A DNA stretch of 64,000 nucleotides from Pseudomonas frederiksbergensis (lineage in GTDB: Bacteria; Pseudomonadota; Gammaproteobacteria; Pseudomonadales; Pseudomonadaceae), in assembly GCF_900105495.1 (NCBI RefSeq), contig NZ_FNTF01000002.1, positions 3,898,501-3,962,500 of the forward strand, in the 5' to 3' direction. Positions 9,218-17,348 of the stretch are shown here, piece after piece. A model generated the notes under the pieces. The model was given only the letters and a program-made list of their open reading frames with translations. It was not told the origin of the DNA and made no database searches. Made by a program: the position numbers and the translations under genes. Numbering within the stretch: the stretch's first letter is position 1; each line of letters opens with the position of its first letter.

Positions 9218-9663
9218 CAATGGGCCGGGTAGTCCGCCACCACCATGTCGGTGCCATCTTTCTTCAGGCCGATCACTTGATACGCATCACTCATGCCGTC
9301 CATTTCCATGCCGGGTGAACCCATGGGCATGCCGGGTGCGGCGACGCCCAGCAGATCGTCGCGCTTGCTCAAGGCCAGCACCTGATCGGCGGGGACATGA
9401 CCTTCAACGAATTTGCCGTTGATCAAAGCGGTATGACACGACGCCAGACGTGGAGGCACGCCGTGCTGTTGCTTGAATTCGCTCATATTGGCTTCGACGT
9501 GATCGTCGACTTTGAAGCCGTTGGCTTCCAGATGGCTGATCCATTTTTTGCAGCAACCGCAATTGGCATCGCGGTGAACCTCGATCGGGATCAGGTCGGC
9601 GGCCTGGGCCAGGGAGGAAATGAACAGGGCGCTCAGGGCGACCAGACGCAGGTGGGTTCGCAT
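9217..9663 (-). CDS. DUF411 periplasmic metal-binding protein
   Basis: Exported protein of 148 residues. The start gives a clear signal peptide (MRTHLRLVALSALF, cleavage after AQA). The mature part begins with the DUF411 signature HRDANCGCCKKW, carrying three closely spaced cysteines. A second conserved block, ASCHTALINGKFVEGHVP, and a methionine-rich tail (PGMPMGSPGMEM) follow. Cys, His and Met clusters of this kind suit soft metal binding such as copper, though the biochemistry is not established. It precedes a YqaA gene with which it shares a TGATG junction. Confidence 0.88.
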   Translation of the reverse strand: MRTHLRLVALSALFISSLAQAADLIPIEVHRDANCGCCKKWISHLEANGFKVDDHVEANMSEFKQQHGVPPRLASCHTALINGKFVEGHVPADQVLALSKRDDLLGVAAPGMPMGSPGMEMDGMSDAYQVIGLKKDGTDMVVADYPAH

Positions 9664-9975
9664 GGGGGATCTCGTCTCGAATAGCGGCCAAAAAATGCAT
9701 TTTGACCATTCTAACCAGTATCGAGGCAGGAGATTGTTTCGAAGTAATACGAGTTTCAGCCGCCGCACATTCTTTGTAGCAGCTGCCGAAGGCTGCGTCC
9801 GGCTGCGTAGCGTCGAAAAATCACACTCCCATTGGATAAGCCAATGAAACAGGGCGCTTTTCCGCTTGTATCGTAAATGTACGAGAATTGTAAAAAACCG
9901 GAATAAATAGTTGGTATGGCAAGTGGCCAGGCTGATACTCGCCCGCTCTTAACCAGATTAAACAAGGAGCTTTGT
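9664..9975. promoter_or_regulatory. Divergent intergenic region with a REP-like sequence
   Basis: This stretch holds the upstream regions of the DUF411 gene (minus) and the unknown gene at 10029 (plus). Around 9775-9815 is TAGCAGCTGCCGAAGGCTGCG, another Pseudomonas dispersed repeat type. It is followed by an AT-rich segment (about 9860-9960) that could hold the plus-strand promoter. AAGGAG at 9964-9969 is a strong ribosome binding site. Nothing else was recognised. Confidence 0.45.
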
Positions 9976-10032
9976 ATGGTCGCCTCACACGGATGTCTGT
10001 TTCAGATAGCGCAGTCGGGAGTTCGGTCATGA
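9976..10032 (+). CDS. Possible 18-codon leader ORF coupled to the next gene
   Basis: AAGGAG at 9964-9969 is six bases from the ATG at 9976, a textbook spacing. That ATG opens an 18-residue reading frame (MVASHGCLFQIAQSGVRS) ending TGA at 10030-10032. Its stop overlaps the ATG at 10029 of the unknown gene as ATGA. The strong ribosome site therefore serves this short frame rather than the main one. It may be a coupling leader. The alternative is a TTG (9972) or ATG (9993) start in the main frame. Confidence 0.4.
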   Translation: MVASHGCLFQIAQSGVRS

Positions 10033-10559
10033 CTATTGGCTATACCGGTGCCTGGACTTCCAAGGCAGGTTTGCTGGTCAAGGACACAGGCGCTGGCAAG
10101 CCTGTGACGCACAGCGCCAGGGTCAAGCAAATGCTGGCATTGGTGGGAAGCGATCCCAGTGCGCTCAACACGAAGTTGATGGATGAGCAGAAACTGCACA
10201 GAAACATCAAAGGCTTCGATCCGGAAAATGTCACCGCCAAACAACTGGGCAATCTCAGTGCGTTCTTGAAAGCCAAAGGACTGATTTCTGATATTACTTC
10301 AATGACCTTAATGAATGCCGGTGACAAGTTTGACCGGTTCGGAATACAGAAAGACCCGGATGCGAAATTCAATGCACTGGAGTATTTCGCCACTCAACTG
10401 GACACCATCCAGAACAACAGCATCAAGGGTGACAAGTACGCTGCGGGACTGATCCCGGAATACAAGAAAGCGATCTACGTACTGCAGAATTTACAAGCTT
10501 ATGGCAAGGGCAACGGCACATCAGTGCCTACCGACAAGGGCGTCAGCTCAAAGGCGTGA
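10029..10559 (+). CDS. Protein of unknown function (176 residues)
   Basis: I do not recognise this protein. From the ATG at 10029 it is 176 residues, without signal peptide or membrane segment. It is helix-prone, with Lys/Asp/Asn-rich stretches such as KQLGNLSAFLKAKGL and IPEYKKAIYVLQNLQAYG. The frame is also open upstream to a TTG at 9972 and an ATG at 9993, but neither is well spaced from the AAGGAG at 9964. The overlap ATGA with a short leader frame supports 10029. The soluble, small, low-cysteine composition would fit a secreted or effector-like protein, but nothing proves this. Confidence 0.75.
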   Translation: MTIGYTGAWTSKAGLLVKDTGAGKPVTHSARVKQMLALVGSDPSALNTKLMDEQKLHRNIKGFDPENVTAKQLGNLSAFLKAKGLISDITSMTLMNAGDKFDRFGIQKDPDAKFNALEYFATQLDTIQNNSIKGDKYAAGLIPEYKKAIYVLQNLQAYGKGNGTSVPTDKGVSSKA

Positions 10560-10567
10560 CGGTTTGT

Positions 10568-10599
10568 CCTGGCCCACTCAACTTGTCGAATGGGCCAGG
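10568..10599. terminator. Stem-loop between convergent genes
   Basis: CCTGGCCCA at 10568-10576 pairs perfectly with TGGGCCAGG at 10591-10599 around a 14-base loop. It lies between the stops of the unknown gene and the aldo/keto reductase gene. There is no good U-tract on either strand, so termination efficiency is uncertain. Confidence 0.45.
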
Positions 10600-10605
10600 T
10601 GTCGG

Positions 10606-11601
10606 TTACCGGTCAAGTAACTCCATGACTTCTTCCGGATAACGTAAACCCGCCGTGGCATTGGCCGGGAATATCGCTTCCAGTGCTTGCAAGTCTTCGC
10701 CGCTGAGCTTCACATCCAGCGCGGCCACATTTTCTTCCAGGTATTTACGCTGTTTGGTTCCGGGAATCGGGATAACGTAATCACCCTGAGCCAGCACCCA
10801 TGCGAGCGCGAGTTGGCCGGCAGTCACACCTTTGTCTGCGGCCAGGTCCTGCACTTGCCGCACCAACAACAGGTTTTTGGCGAAGTTTTCGCCTTGAAAA
10901 CGCGGGCTGAAACGCCGGTAGTCGTCTGCCGCGAAATCATCAGGGCTTTTCAGCGCTCCAGTGAGAAAGCCACGGCCCAAAGGGCTGTAAGGGACGAAGG
11001 CTATTCCCAGGCGCTGACACGCGGCCAGACAACCGTTTTCCTCCTGATCACGGCTCCATAACGAATATTCACTTTGCAGCGCACTGATCGGATGAACCTT
11101 GTGCGCGCGCTCAAGTGTTGCGACCGAGGCCTCGCTCAAACCCAGGTATCGAACCTTGCCGGCTTTCACCAGGTCGGCCATGGCACCGACGGTTTCCTCG
11201 ATGGCCACCTGCGGATCGATGCGGTGCTGGTAATACAAATCCAGAGTCTCGACACCGAGACGCTTGAGGGTGCCGTCGATAGCGGCGCGAATGTACTCCG
11301 GTCGGCCATTCACGCCCCGCGCAACCGGATTGGCCGGGTCGCGAACGATCCCGAATTTGCTGGCCAGAAACACCTGGTCTCGCTTGCCGACGATGGCTTT
11401 GCCGATCAGTTCTTCGTTGGTGTGCGGGCCGTACATGTCGGCGGTGTCGAGCAGGTTGATGCCCAATTCCAGCGCGCGATGCAGTGTGACCGTGGCTTCG
11501 CGGACGTCCACGCCAGTCGTGTAGAAATCGGTCATGCCCATGCAGCCCAGACCCATCGCGCTGACGAGTGGACCGTTTTTGCCCAGTTGACGTGTTTGCA
11601 T
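10606..11601 (-). CDS. Aldo/keto reductase (YajO/IolS-like)
   Basis: NADPH-dependent oxidoreductase with TIM-barrel fold, 331 residues. The start [10 protein letters not shown] is chosen because GGGAG lies just upstream and because this is the canonical family beginning; the longer open frame adds no family sequence. Catalytic features are D and Y in [15 protein letters not shown] in FLASKFG, and H in YYQHRIDP. The C-terminal cofactor region has [15 protein letters not shown]. It is divergent from a LysR gene at 11719, the usual arrangement for a regulator and its target. The substrate is unknown. Confidence 0.9.
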   Translation of the reverse strand: MQTRQLGKNGPLVSAMGLGCMGMTDFYTTGVDVREATVTLHRALELGINLLDTADMYGPHTNEELIGKAIVGKRDQVFLASKFGIVRDPANPVARGVNGRPEYIRAAIDGTLKRLGVETLDLYYQHRIDPQVAIEETVGAMADLVKAGKVRYLGLSEASVATLERAHKVHPISALQSEYSLWSRDQEENGCLAACQRLGIAFVPYSPLGRGFLTGALKSPDDFAADDYRRFSPRFQGENFAKNLLLVRQVQDLAADKGVTAGQLALAWVLAQGDYVIPIPGTKQRKYLEENVAALDVKLSGEDLQALEAIFPANATAGLRYPEEVMELLDR

Positions 11602-11718
11602 TGAAATCAGCTCCCTGTGAGTGAAGTCCATTGTTGATCTCGACAGAAACAAGATAAACCGGCTAAAACTGCTATCACTGTTCGTAATTTCTAAATAATC
11701 AGCCGGTAAGCAATAGCC

Positions 11719-12645
11719 ATGGACCGTTTTAATGCGATGCGCGTGTTCACTCGAATCGTCGAACTGGGCGGTTTTGCCAAAGCGGCGGATAGCCTGCAAT
11801 TGCCCCGTGCCTCCGTGACCATCCTGATCAAACAGTTGGAAGCGCATCTCGGTGTGCAACTGTTGCAACGCACGACGCGGCAGATCAGCCTGACGCTCGA
11901 CGGCGCGGCCTATTACCCTCGTTGCGTGCGGTTGCTGGCGGATCTGGAGGAAACCGAAGCGGTGTTCAGCACTGCACGCAATAACCCCAAGGGGCTGCTG
12001 CGCGTGGACATGCCGGCGGGCGTAGGGCGCTTGATAGTGATCCCGGCGTTACCGCAATTCACTGCTCGATATCCTTTGATCGAGCTGGAAATCGGCTTGA
12101 ATGACAGACCTGTCGACTTGATACGCGAAGGCGTCGATTGCGTGCTGCGGGGCGGCGACTCACTGGATGATTCACTGGTGGCGCGGCCGTTGGTCATGCT
12201 GGACCAGGTCACGTGTGCCAGCCCCGATTACTTGAAGCGATTCGGAACGCCTCAGTGTCTGGCTGACCTGGAAGGCCATCAGATGGTGGAGTACTTCTCC
12301 AGCAACAATGGCAAGCGTTATGGGCTGGAGTTCACGGTCAATGATCAGGTTCAGCTCATTGATTTGCCCAAGCAAGTTTCGGTCAACAGCGCCGATGGTT
12401 ACCTGGCCGCGTGCGAGGCGGGGTATGGTCTGGTCCAGGCCCCGTCTTACCACGTAGCGCGCCAGTTGAGCGAAGGCCGTTTATGTGAAGTCCTCAGTGC
12501 GGTGCCGACACCGGGCATGCCGCTGACCGCGCTTTACCCGCCACACCGCCAGTTGTCCCGGCGGGTGAGGGTGTTTGTCGACTGGCTGGTAGAGCTTTGC
12601 GCGCAGCCGGGCAATGACTTTTATCGAAAAGCCTCACGCGGCTGA
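11719..12645 (+). CDS. LysR-family transcriptional regulator
   Basis: Regulator of 308 residues, full family length. The N-terminal winged helix-turn-helix (about 1-60) reads [23 protein letters not shown], and the periplasmic-binding-like effector domain follows (90-295). The 117 bases between it and the divergent aldo/keto reductase gene should hold the shared operator. It most likely controls that reductase. Its last 12 bases overlap the end of the convergent GNAT gene. Confidence 0.9.
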   Translation: MDRFNAMRVFTRIVELGGFAKAADSLQLPRASVTILIKQLEAHLGVQLLQRTTRQISLTLDGAAYYPRCVRLLADLEETEAVFSTARNNPKGLLRVDMPAGVGRLIVIPALPQFTARYPLIELEIGLNDRPVDLIREGVDCVLRGGDSLDDSLVARPLVMLDQVTCASPDYLKRFGTPQCLADLEGHQMVEYFSSNNGKRYGLEFTVNDQVQLIDLPKQVSVNSADGYLAACEAGYGLVQAPSYHVARQLSEGRLCEVLSAVPTPGMPLTALYPPHRQLSRRVRVFVDWLVELCAQPGNDFYRKASRG

Positions 12646-13590
12646 GCGGGCTCTGTTCAGCGCTTCGGCGCTACTCTGCATGTTGGTGTTTTGCTGTAAA
12701 TCGTCATGCAAGCGTTGCATGTGCGGGCAATGCAGGTCGAGGTGTCGAGACTGCGCCCCTCGATGAAACAGTGCGAACCACCCCTGGGCACTGGAGGTAG
12801 GCGTCAGCCCGGTAAAGGTGAAACCAAGGGCCGCCAGATTGCGAACGTCCTGGGCAAAGTGCCGTGACAACTGAAGTTTGGCCGAGATCAGCCAGTGCCT
12901 GGGCAATTGCCGGACCTGCTCAAGCAGACGTTTGGTCAAACGCTGAATGACCATGTCGAATCTTTTATGGTGTTGCTTGAGTTGCAAGGGCAGGGAAGAC
13001 AACGGCGTCATGTCCGCATGAGTGCCGAACACAGCACACAAGTGCTGCATAAACCCTCGGCAGCTTTCAGGCCATGGGATATCGGGAAGTGGACGCGTTT
13101 GCCCTTCGACTACATGGCAACCCATCACGATGGTTTCCGGCAGCGGCTCGGCGAAGGGCGAAGGGACGTAGTCAGGTAGCAAACCCGTGCTGTGGAAGCC
13201 GATGCTTGCAGCCATGCGTTGCGTGTAGGGATGGTGTGTCACTTGTTTGATCGAGACGCTGTTGAACCCCATGGAACCTGATTGCGACAACAACTCCCGA
13301 CCCAGACGGGTCGCGATGCTCTGCCCCTGCGCGGCGGGATGTACCACGCTGAGGGCCAGTTCGGTGGTGTCCGCAGGTGTGTCATGACACAACGCGGCAT
13401 GCCCTAGAACGCGTACGTCGTCCACCGCCAGCATCGACTTCCAGCGTCCCTTGGCATTGTGCTGATCGATCATGTTCGGCAAATACACATCCGGCTGAAC
13501 GTAATGATCGCCATAGACCTCGCGAAACAACTGGCTTACGGCTCGTGCGTCGGAGGGGCGATAGGGGCGAAAAACCAAATGCGGCATCAT
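12634..13590 (-). CDS. GNAT-type acyltransferase with an extra C-terminal domain, last gene of the LuxC/LuxE-like operon
   Basis: Protein of 318 residues. Residues 1-160 form a GNAT fold with a recognisable acyl-CoA loop in LSVVHPAAQGQSIATRLG. Residues 160-318 do not match a domain I know and contain a basic segment and several His. The start ATG overlaps the stop of the upstream PaaK-like gene as ATGA, so translation is coupled. As the last gene of a set with three adenylating domains and a LuxC-like reductase, it may transfer an acyl group to the product or to a carrier. That role is inference only. Confidence 0.8.
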   Translation of the reverse strand: MMPHLVFRPYRPSDARAVSQLFREVYGDHYVQPDVYLPNMIDQHNAKGRWKSMLAVDDVRVLGHAALCHDTPADTTELALSVVHPAAQGQSIATRLGRELLSQSGSMGFNSVSIKQVTHHPYTQRMAASIGFHSTGLLPDYVPSPFAEPLPETIVMGCHVVEGQTRPLPDIPWPESCRGFMQHLCAVFGTHADMTPLSSLPLQLKQHHKRFDMVIQRLTKRLLEQVRQLPRHWLISAKLQLSRHFAQDVRNLAALGFTFTGLTPTSSAQGWFALFHRGAQSRHLDLHCPHMQRLHDDLQQNTNMQSSAEALNRARSAA

Positions 13591-14876
13591 GCGGGCTCCG
13601 ACAATGGTGCGTCATACACGCGCAGGTCCTGGACCCGCAATTGTTTGCCGGAGCGTGGGTGAAGCTTCAATGCGGTGACTGCACAAGACAACACTCGCAA
13701 TTCCAGCAGACCCTCGCGGCTCAACTCCTCGATGGCGGGATAGTGTTCAACCAACGCCTCGTACAACGCTCGGCACACCGGTACGGTGGCCATCGATAGC
13801 GTTGAGGGAACCCACTTCACACTCAAAATATCTTTGTATCCGTCATGTTCGATCAACAATTGCCATTGGTCGTTGTGGGCAATGCGCTGGACGATCTGCT
13901 GGATGTCGTCGATCAGCAGCGACAGCACGCCGACGCGCACTCGCTGGCTGTGCACGCTACGTCCCTTGAGGGCGAATTTGCGATTTGGGGCTGAGCCGGG
14001 CTCGCGCCAGCACGCGCGGTCGCCCACTGGATAACGCAGCAGTGGCATGAGCCGGCGGGTCAGACTAGTCACCACCAACAATCCGGTGCGATCGCATTCT
14101 TCGATGACTTCGCCGGTGAGTTCATCGATGATCTCCAGCAAGGTTTGTGGTTCAAACACCCGATGCTCGCCCAAGGCGCAGTCACGAGCGCTGGCCCCGA
14201 TAAGGCCGGCATCTACGCTGGCATAGCCAATGGACGCGATGCGCACGTTGGGAAATACGTCGGTGAGGATTGCTACCTGCTGGGCAAACAGGCTTTCGCC
14301 GCCATACAACAACGTCTCAACCCCGCGCAGTACTCGCCGATGCTGGTTCAGGTAGGCAGCGAATCGCAGCAGCTGTGCCGGGACGCCGACCAGCACGTTG
14401 ATCCGATGCTGATCAATCGCATCGGCCAGTGCGCCCAGCTCCGCGTGTCCAGTAAACGGAAACTCGCAGATCGATCGCCTGACGTGTACCAGGGAGTCGT
14501 GGATGAACAGAAAGCTGGCATAGAGATCTCCGGAAAAGAATAGATTGGCGACACGGTCTCCGTCATTCAGTTGTGAGGAGAAGCTTTCTCCAAATGTACT
14601 GACCAGTTCTTGCCATTCGCTATAGGTGTAAACGGACAGTTTGCCCTGGCTGGTCGATCCGCCGGTTTGAAACACCAACGCATCGTCGACCTTTGCGGTC
14701 AGGACCGGCCAATGATTCAAGTCATGGCTGTCAGACCAATAGTCCACAGCGTTGGTCAGCGGTATATCTTGCAACTTAATGCCCTGCGACGGTAAGTGTT
14801 CCAGTTGCTGGCGGTAGAAGTTTGAATGTTGTCGTATATAAGACAGCAGTTGTTCGAGTGAATAAGTCGATTTCAC
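13587..14876 (-). CDS. PaaK/LuxE-like adenylate-forming protein
   Basis: Member of the adenylate-forming superfamily, phenylacetate-CoA ligase/CoF synthetase branch, 429 residues. The phosphate-binding loop FQTGGSTSQGK is at 69-79, and YASVDAG (217-223) and RYPVGD (280-285) correspond to the later core motifs. The start is a GTG at 14876 with AGAGAG upstream; no better ATG is in frame. There are 68 bases between it and the fusion gene, and a 4-base overlap with the GNAT gene downstream. Such proteins activate a carboxylate as acyl-AMP and pass it to CoA, a carrier or a protein cysteine. Which acceptor is used here cannot be seen. Confidence 0.85.
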   Translation of the reverse strand: MKSTYSLEQLLSYIRQHSNFYRQQLEHLPSQGIKLQDIPLTNAVDYWSDSHDLNHWPVLTAKVDDALVFQTGGSTSQGKLSVYTYSEWQELVSTFGESFSSQLNDGDRVANLFFSGDLYASFLFIHDSLVHVRRSICEFPFTGHAELGALADAIDQHRINVLVGVPAQLLRFAAYLNQHRRVLRGVETLLYGGESLFAQQVAILTDVFPNVRIASIGYASVDAGLIGASARDCALGEHRVFEPQTLLEIIDELTGEVIEECDRTGLLVVTSLTRRLMPLLRYPVGDRACWREPGSAPNRKFALKGRSVHSQRVRVGVLSLLIDDIQQIVQRIAHNDQWQLLIEHDGYKDILSVKWVPSTLSMATVPVCRALYEALVEHYPAIEELSREGLLELRVLSCAVTALKLHPRSGKQLRVQDLRVYDAPLSEPA

Positions 14877-14944
14877 TGGATTCTCTCTTTTCTATCAGGC
14901 GTCTAGACAGTCGGAAAACAAGTTGTGAGTAGTTCTCGGTATTT

Positions 14945-17347
14945 TTATTTTCTTTTATCAATAACCAACGGTGTTTTGCCGCTGTGTTTATTCCGAGTGA
15001 ATGCTTGTTCCTTGCATGTTTGAACTTCAACAATTAACAGGTTGGCGTTCACGGCGTTTACCAGCGCTTGATCGTTCAATAAGGCGTGGCGGACCTGATC
15101 GGCGTCTGCATTCGACAAAACTGTCAGCCGCTCGACGCCATCAGGGCTGTGATCGAGAACTATCTGCATGGGCACGCCGACGCTATCGTGCAGAGCCGAC
15201 GGCGAAATGAATTCCGTGCCCATTCGCACCAGTTTGCCGTGGCGCTGGAGCAGTTCGAATCGGGGTGAGTCCAGCCCGCACGGACAGGCTCCGGGCATCC
15301 AGCGACCGGTGTCACCCACGTCATATCGGCGCACGGTCTGGCCTTGTCGTGCTCGTGAAGTAAACAGCAGGCGACCGACCTCATTAGCCTGAACCGGTTC
15401 ATCCTGTTCGATCTGCACGATTTCCAGATGCTGGGTATCGCACATCAAGTGAAACACCCCGTTCGCGGTGGCTGCGCACGCATGCCCCAAAGGACCGGCG
15501 TCGACGGAACCATAGATCGCCGAGCGGATCATCGAAACCCCGCAACTTTCCATGAGGCTCAGGCTGGTTTGGCCCGGGTGCTCGCCGCCGAGGAACACTT
15601 TGCTGATACCTGCGTACGCGCGAAGTCGGGCCTGCTCGCTGAAGAACAGACGATGCAAGGTGCTCGGCATGCCGATCAGCACGGTGACACGCTGGTCAAC
15701 GATCAGTTGGGCGATTTCGCTGAAGTCATCGTCCTGGGGCGCCCCCATGGGGAAATGTGTGACGCCCATCTGCTCCAGTATTTTGGTAAAGCTGAGGAAC
15801 CCCCCGTACAGGCTGCCGCCGTAAAACAGGTTCATGACCCGGTCCTGTGCAGGATCGAGGCCGGCGGCGAACAGGCCGTCTGCCGCTGCGCGCATCTGTC
15901 GTTGAAAGTCGCGATAGCTGAAGCCGGCGAGGGCGGGAGTGCCGCTGCTCCCTCCCGAGCGGAAATACAATTGCGCTGCGGCGCCCATCGGTTGGGTCGT
16001 GAAGGCGTTTTTGTCCATGATCGGCGCATCGGCAATGTCAGGGGCCGGTGGGACCGGGTCGAGCGTCGCCCGGCCCGGCAAAACATCCGCCGACAGGCTC
16101 ACCGAGAGGCGGCGACTCAAACGCGTCAACGCGTAAACGCCATCATGCGGCTCACCGGCGTAGCCATCATGAATCCCCGGGCAAGGCGCAATACGGGTGA
16201 CGCCAGCGTTGACCAGTGTTCGCACAAGTCCTGGCGTTTCTGTCGCAGAGCAAATCAGTGCGCAGCTTTGCAGGACCGTGCGCCAGGGCAAGAGCGTCTC
16301 GGCGATCAAGTGTTGCGGCACAGGCTTGAGTAGCAGCGTACGAAACAGTGGCGATGGCGCGAGCGTCTGATGGTGTTCCCAGATGATCCGCCATCCATGG
16401 CCGGCCCAGACCTGGCCGCGTTGGTTCGCAAAACAGTAATCCAGTTGCGCCATGGCCGTGCGGGTGGTGATTTCGCACGCCTCCTGGTCCGTGGGTACCA
16501 GCGCCGGCCAGCGCGAGGCACGGCGCGTGAAGGCTTCGCTCAAACGCTCGCCCAGGTCTTGCAGAATGGCCGGATCATTGCTGTCCACCAGCACCCATTG
16601 CGGGCTGGAACACGCTTGTTGATCCAGGCTGCACACTTCATCCACCAACGCATCCAGCGCCGAAGGGCTGGCCGCGTCAGGCGACAGATAAGCGAAACTG
16701 ATCCTGTGCCCCCAATCGATCCAGCGACATCCGGCGGGGATCTGCTGACGAATCGCCGTGAGTGCCTTTTCACCGCCCCAGGCTGACACGCCATCGGCCT
16801 GAGTGCAGAGTTCGGCTATCAGGGAAGTGCCCACGGGCAGTACCGCGACGAACTCGGCAAGCCTGCCGCTGGTGTCGCACTTCACAAATTCAGCCAACAA
16901 CTTTGCAGTCAAACCCGCATCGCTGGTGCTGGGGCGTAACCAGTTGATGTTACCGGCCAGCAGGCTTTCAAGAACCGCGCAGAACGCCAGCATCGGCGCA
17001 TTGCCCGGCGTCACATGCACCACCAGTCCCAAGGGGTGCCAGCTTTCAAAGTGTGGCTGCCGGTAGTCGATACGTCTCAGCGAGCGGGGTTGCGAACCCA
17101 GTTCTCGCTCAAGCTTTGTGCTCAGGTTGCTGCGCTGGCAGAACTCGCTCAGCCCCTGACATTGATCGTCGTCCAGAGGCAGGTTCAGGCTGCGAGTCTG
17201 TAACTGCGCGGCGAAACGAGCCGCGGCTTCGATGACGGTTTCGCTGTCGATCGGTGCAGAAAGCAGCCCGGGCAATTGTTTTCGAAGGCTGTCGAGGGCG
17301 CTTTGCGGGGTAACGTCGTCACGCAGTTGGCCATTGATCAGGTACAT
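14945..17347 (-). CDS. LuxC-like acyl reductase fused to an adenylate-forming domain
   Basis: An 800-residue two-domain protein. Residues about 1-425 are LuxC-like (aldehyde dehydrogenase fold, fatty acyl reductase): HPLGLVVHVTPGNAPML (104-120) is the nucleotide-binding loop and C246 in LDQQACSSPQ is at the position of the LuxC acyl-accepting cysteine. Residues about 445-800 are a PaaK/LuxE-like adenylating domain with SGGSSGTP (464-471), YGSVDAG (612-618) and RYDVGD (674-679). In luminous bacteria LuxC and LuxE are separate proteins of one complex, so the fusion makes sense biochemically: activate an acid, reduce it to the aldehyde with NADPH. The ATG at 17347 is one base after the LuxE-like stop, with GGAGGGG upstream. 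The frame continues upstream without family sequence. Confidence 0.88.
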   Translation of the reverse strand: MYLINGQLRDDVTPQSALDSLRKQLPGLLSAPIDSETVIEAAARFAAQLQTRSLNLPLDDDQCQGLSEFCQRSNLSTKLERELGSQPRSLRRIDYRQPHFESWHPLGLVVHVTPGNAPMLAFCAVLESLLAGNINWLRPSTSDAGLTAKLLAEFVKCDTSGRLAEFVAVLPVGTSLIAELCTQADGVSAWGGEKALTAIRQQIPAGCRWIDWGHRISFAYLSPDAASPSALDALVDEVCSLDQQACSSPQWVLVDSNDPAILQDLGERLSEAFTRRASRWPALVPTDQEACEITTRTAMAQLDYCFANQRGQVWAGHGWRIIWEHHQTLAPSPLFRTLLLKPVPQHLIAETLLPWRTVLQSCALICSATETPGLVRTLVNAGVTRIAPCPGIHDGYAGEPHDGVYALTRLSRRLSVSLSADVLPGRATLDPVPPAPDIADAPIMDKNAFTTQPMGAAAQLYFRSGGSSGTPALAGFSYRDFQRQMRAAADGLFAAGLDPAQDRVMNLFYGGSLYGGFLSFTKILEQMGVTHFPMGAPQDDDFSEIAQLIVDQRVTVLIGMPSTLHRLFFSEQARLRAYAGISKVFLGGEHPGQTSLSLMESCGVSMIRSAIYGSVDAGPLGHACAATANGVFHLMCDTQHLEIVQIEQDEPVQANEVGRLLFTSRARQGQTVRRYDVGDTGRWMPGACPCGLDSPRFELLQRHGKLVRMGTEFISPSALHDSVGVPMQIVLDHSPDGVERLTVLSNADADQVRHALLNDQALVNAVNANLLIVEVQTCKEQAFTRNKHSGKTPLVIDKRK

Positions 17348-17348
17348 A

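Noticed and set aside
15428..16333. Open frame of about 300 codons on the plus strand inside the LuxC-like fusion gene
   Set aside because: It is antisense to an intact two-domain enzyme, has no ribosome site and shows no recognisable protein motif.
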